A stretch of 6,447 nt of DNA from OFTM34 sp047639415. Lineage in GTDB: Bacteria > Planctomycetota > UBA1135 > GCA-002686595. Below are positions 6,220 to 6,447 of this stretch, in pieces. Location: positions 1-6,447 of the forward strand of contig JBLINP010000273.1 of NCBI GenBank assembly GCA_047639415.1, written 5' to 3'. Under the pieces are notes generated by a model. It made no database searches. It saw only the letters and a list, made by a program, of their open reading frames with translations, and was not told where the DNA came from. Within the stretch, counting starts at the first letter, position 1; each line of letters opens with the position of its first letter. Position numbers and translations under genes: made by a program.

Positions 6220-6447
6220 GTCGCGGTTGGAACGGATAGAGAAGAGGTCGAATAGAAATGAGACTCCTGTCAAAAGACCCGTGCGCCAGCGCTCCGCCCG
6301 CGAAAATCGCAAATTTCCACGTAGATTGGTCTCGAATGTCGCCCCAGCTCTCGCGCGGAACCCAAGATGGATCGGCATTGAGCTTAGTTCTCTTGGAACA
6401 ATTCGCCAGCTACCCAGTCATCGAGCGATTGAGCGGAATTAAAAGAG
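6220..6447. other. Upstream region of the FG-GAP gene
   Basis: No supported gene lies in these 228 bases. The short frames here have no recognisable protein features. On the - strand a perfect TTGACA is found at 6273-6268, about 50 bases before the ATG, but the best -10-like hexamer after it, TCTATT at 6255-6250, is only 12 bases away, too close for a standard promoter. The region probably holds the FG-GAP promoter, but I cannot place it with confidence. Confidence 0.4.

Noticed and set aside
6250..6273. TTGACA promoter for the FG-GAP gene on the - strand
   Set aside because: The -35 is perfect, but the only -10-like hexamer is 12 bases away and no good hexamer lies at 16-18 bases.
6220..6378. 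53-residue N-terminal extension of the FG-GAP protein from the ATG at 6378
   Set aside because: It would place an Arg-rich segment before a textbook signal peptide that begins at the ATG at 6219.
6142..6437. Direct repeat GAGCGATTGAGC near 6142 and 6423
   Set aside because: One copy is inside the FG-GAP coding region and the other upstream; 12 bases without flanking similarity is consistent with chance.

Overview
The window looks like accessory or gene-decay territory from a moderately GC-rich Gram-negative bacterium. Planctomycetota are most likely, with Acidobacteriota or Myxococcota as alternatives. The clues are family-level: a Ser/Thr kinase fused through one membrane helix to a WD40/TolB-type propeller, a lipoprotein phosphodiesterase of the alkaline phosphatase superfamily, a choice-of-anchor-Q type beta-helix tail, and a secreted FG-GAP propeller protein whose C-terminal domain resembles one I recall from planctomycete secreted proteins. 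No database search was possible.

Layout. Bases 1-244 are non-coding, extremely C-rich and G-poor on the + strand, with a G-quadruplex motif on the - strand. Bases 245-2031 (-) hold a broken membrane Ser/Thr kinase. The first ~91 codons (glycine loop and VAIK lysine) run straight into the last kinase helix, the membrane segment and an intact-looking propeller, but in another frame. The catalytic and activation loops are absent. Bases 2032-2156 form a divergent intergenic region with two inverted repeats and a strong Shine-Dalgarno sequence that has no usable start codon. Bases 2157-3761 (+) encode a 534-residue lipoprotein phosphodiesterase/phosphatase with a complete metal-ligand set. Bases 3835-4092 (+) are a 5'-truncated remnant of a choice-of-anchor-Q/parallel beta-helix surface protein. 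A hairpin at 4166-4190 lies between convergent genes. Bases 4231-6219 (-) encode a 662-residue secreted protein made of seven ~67-residue FG-GAP blades plus a 128-residue C-terminal domain. Bases 6220-6447 lie upstream of that gene and hold no supported gene.

The genes do not form an obvious pathway or operon. Two are intact (phosphodiesterase and FG-GAP protein) and both are exported. The other two loci are remnants of families that are often multi-copy in such genomes. I see no mobile element, CRISPR array, RNA gene or clear new system. The points of most interest are the kinase that lost its catalytic core, the unlisted beta-helix remnant, and the regular blade architecture and C-terminal domain of the FG-GAP protein.
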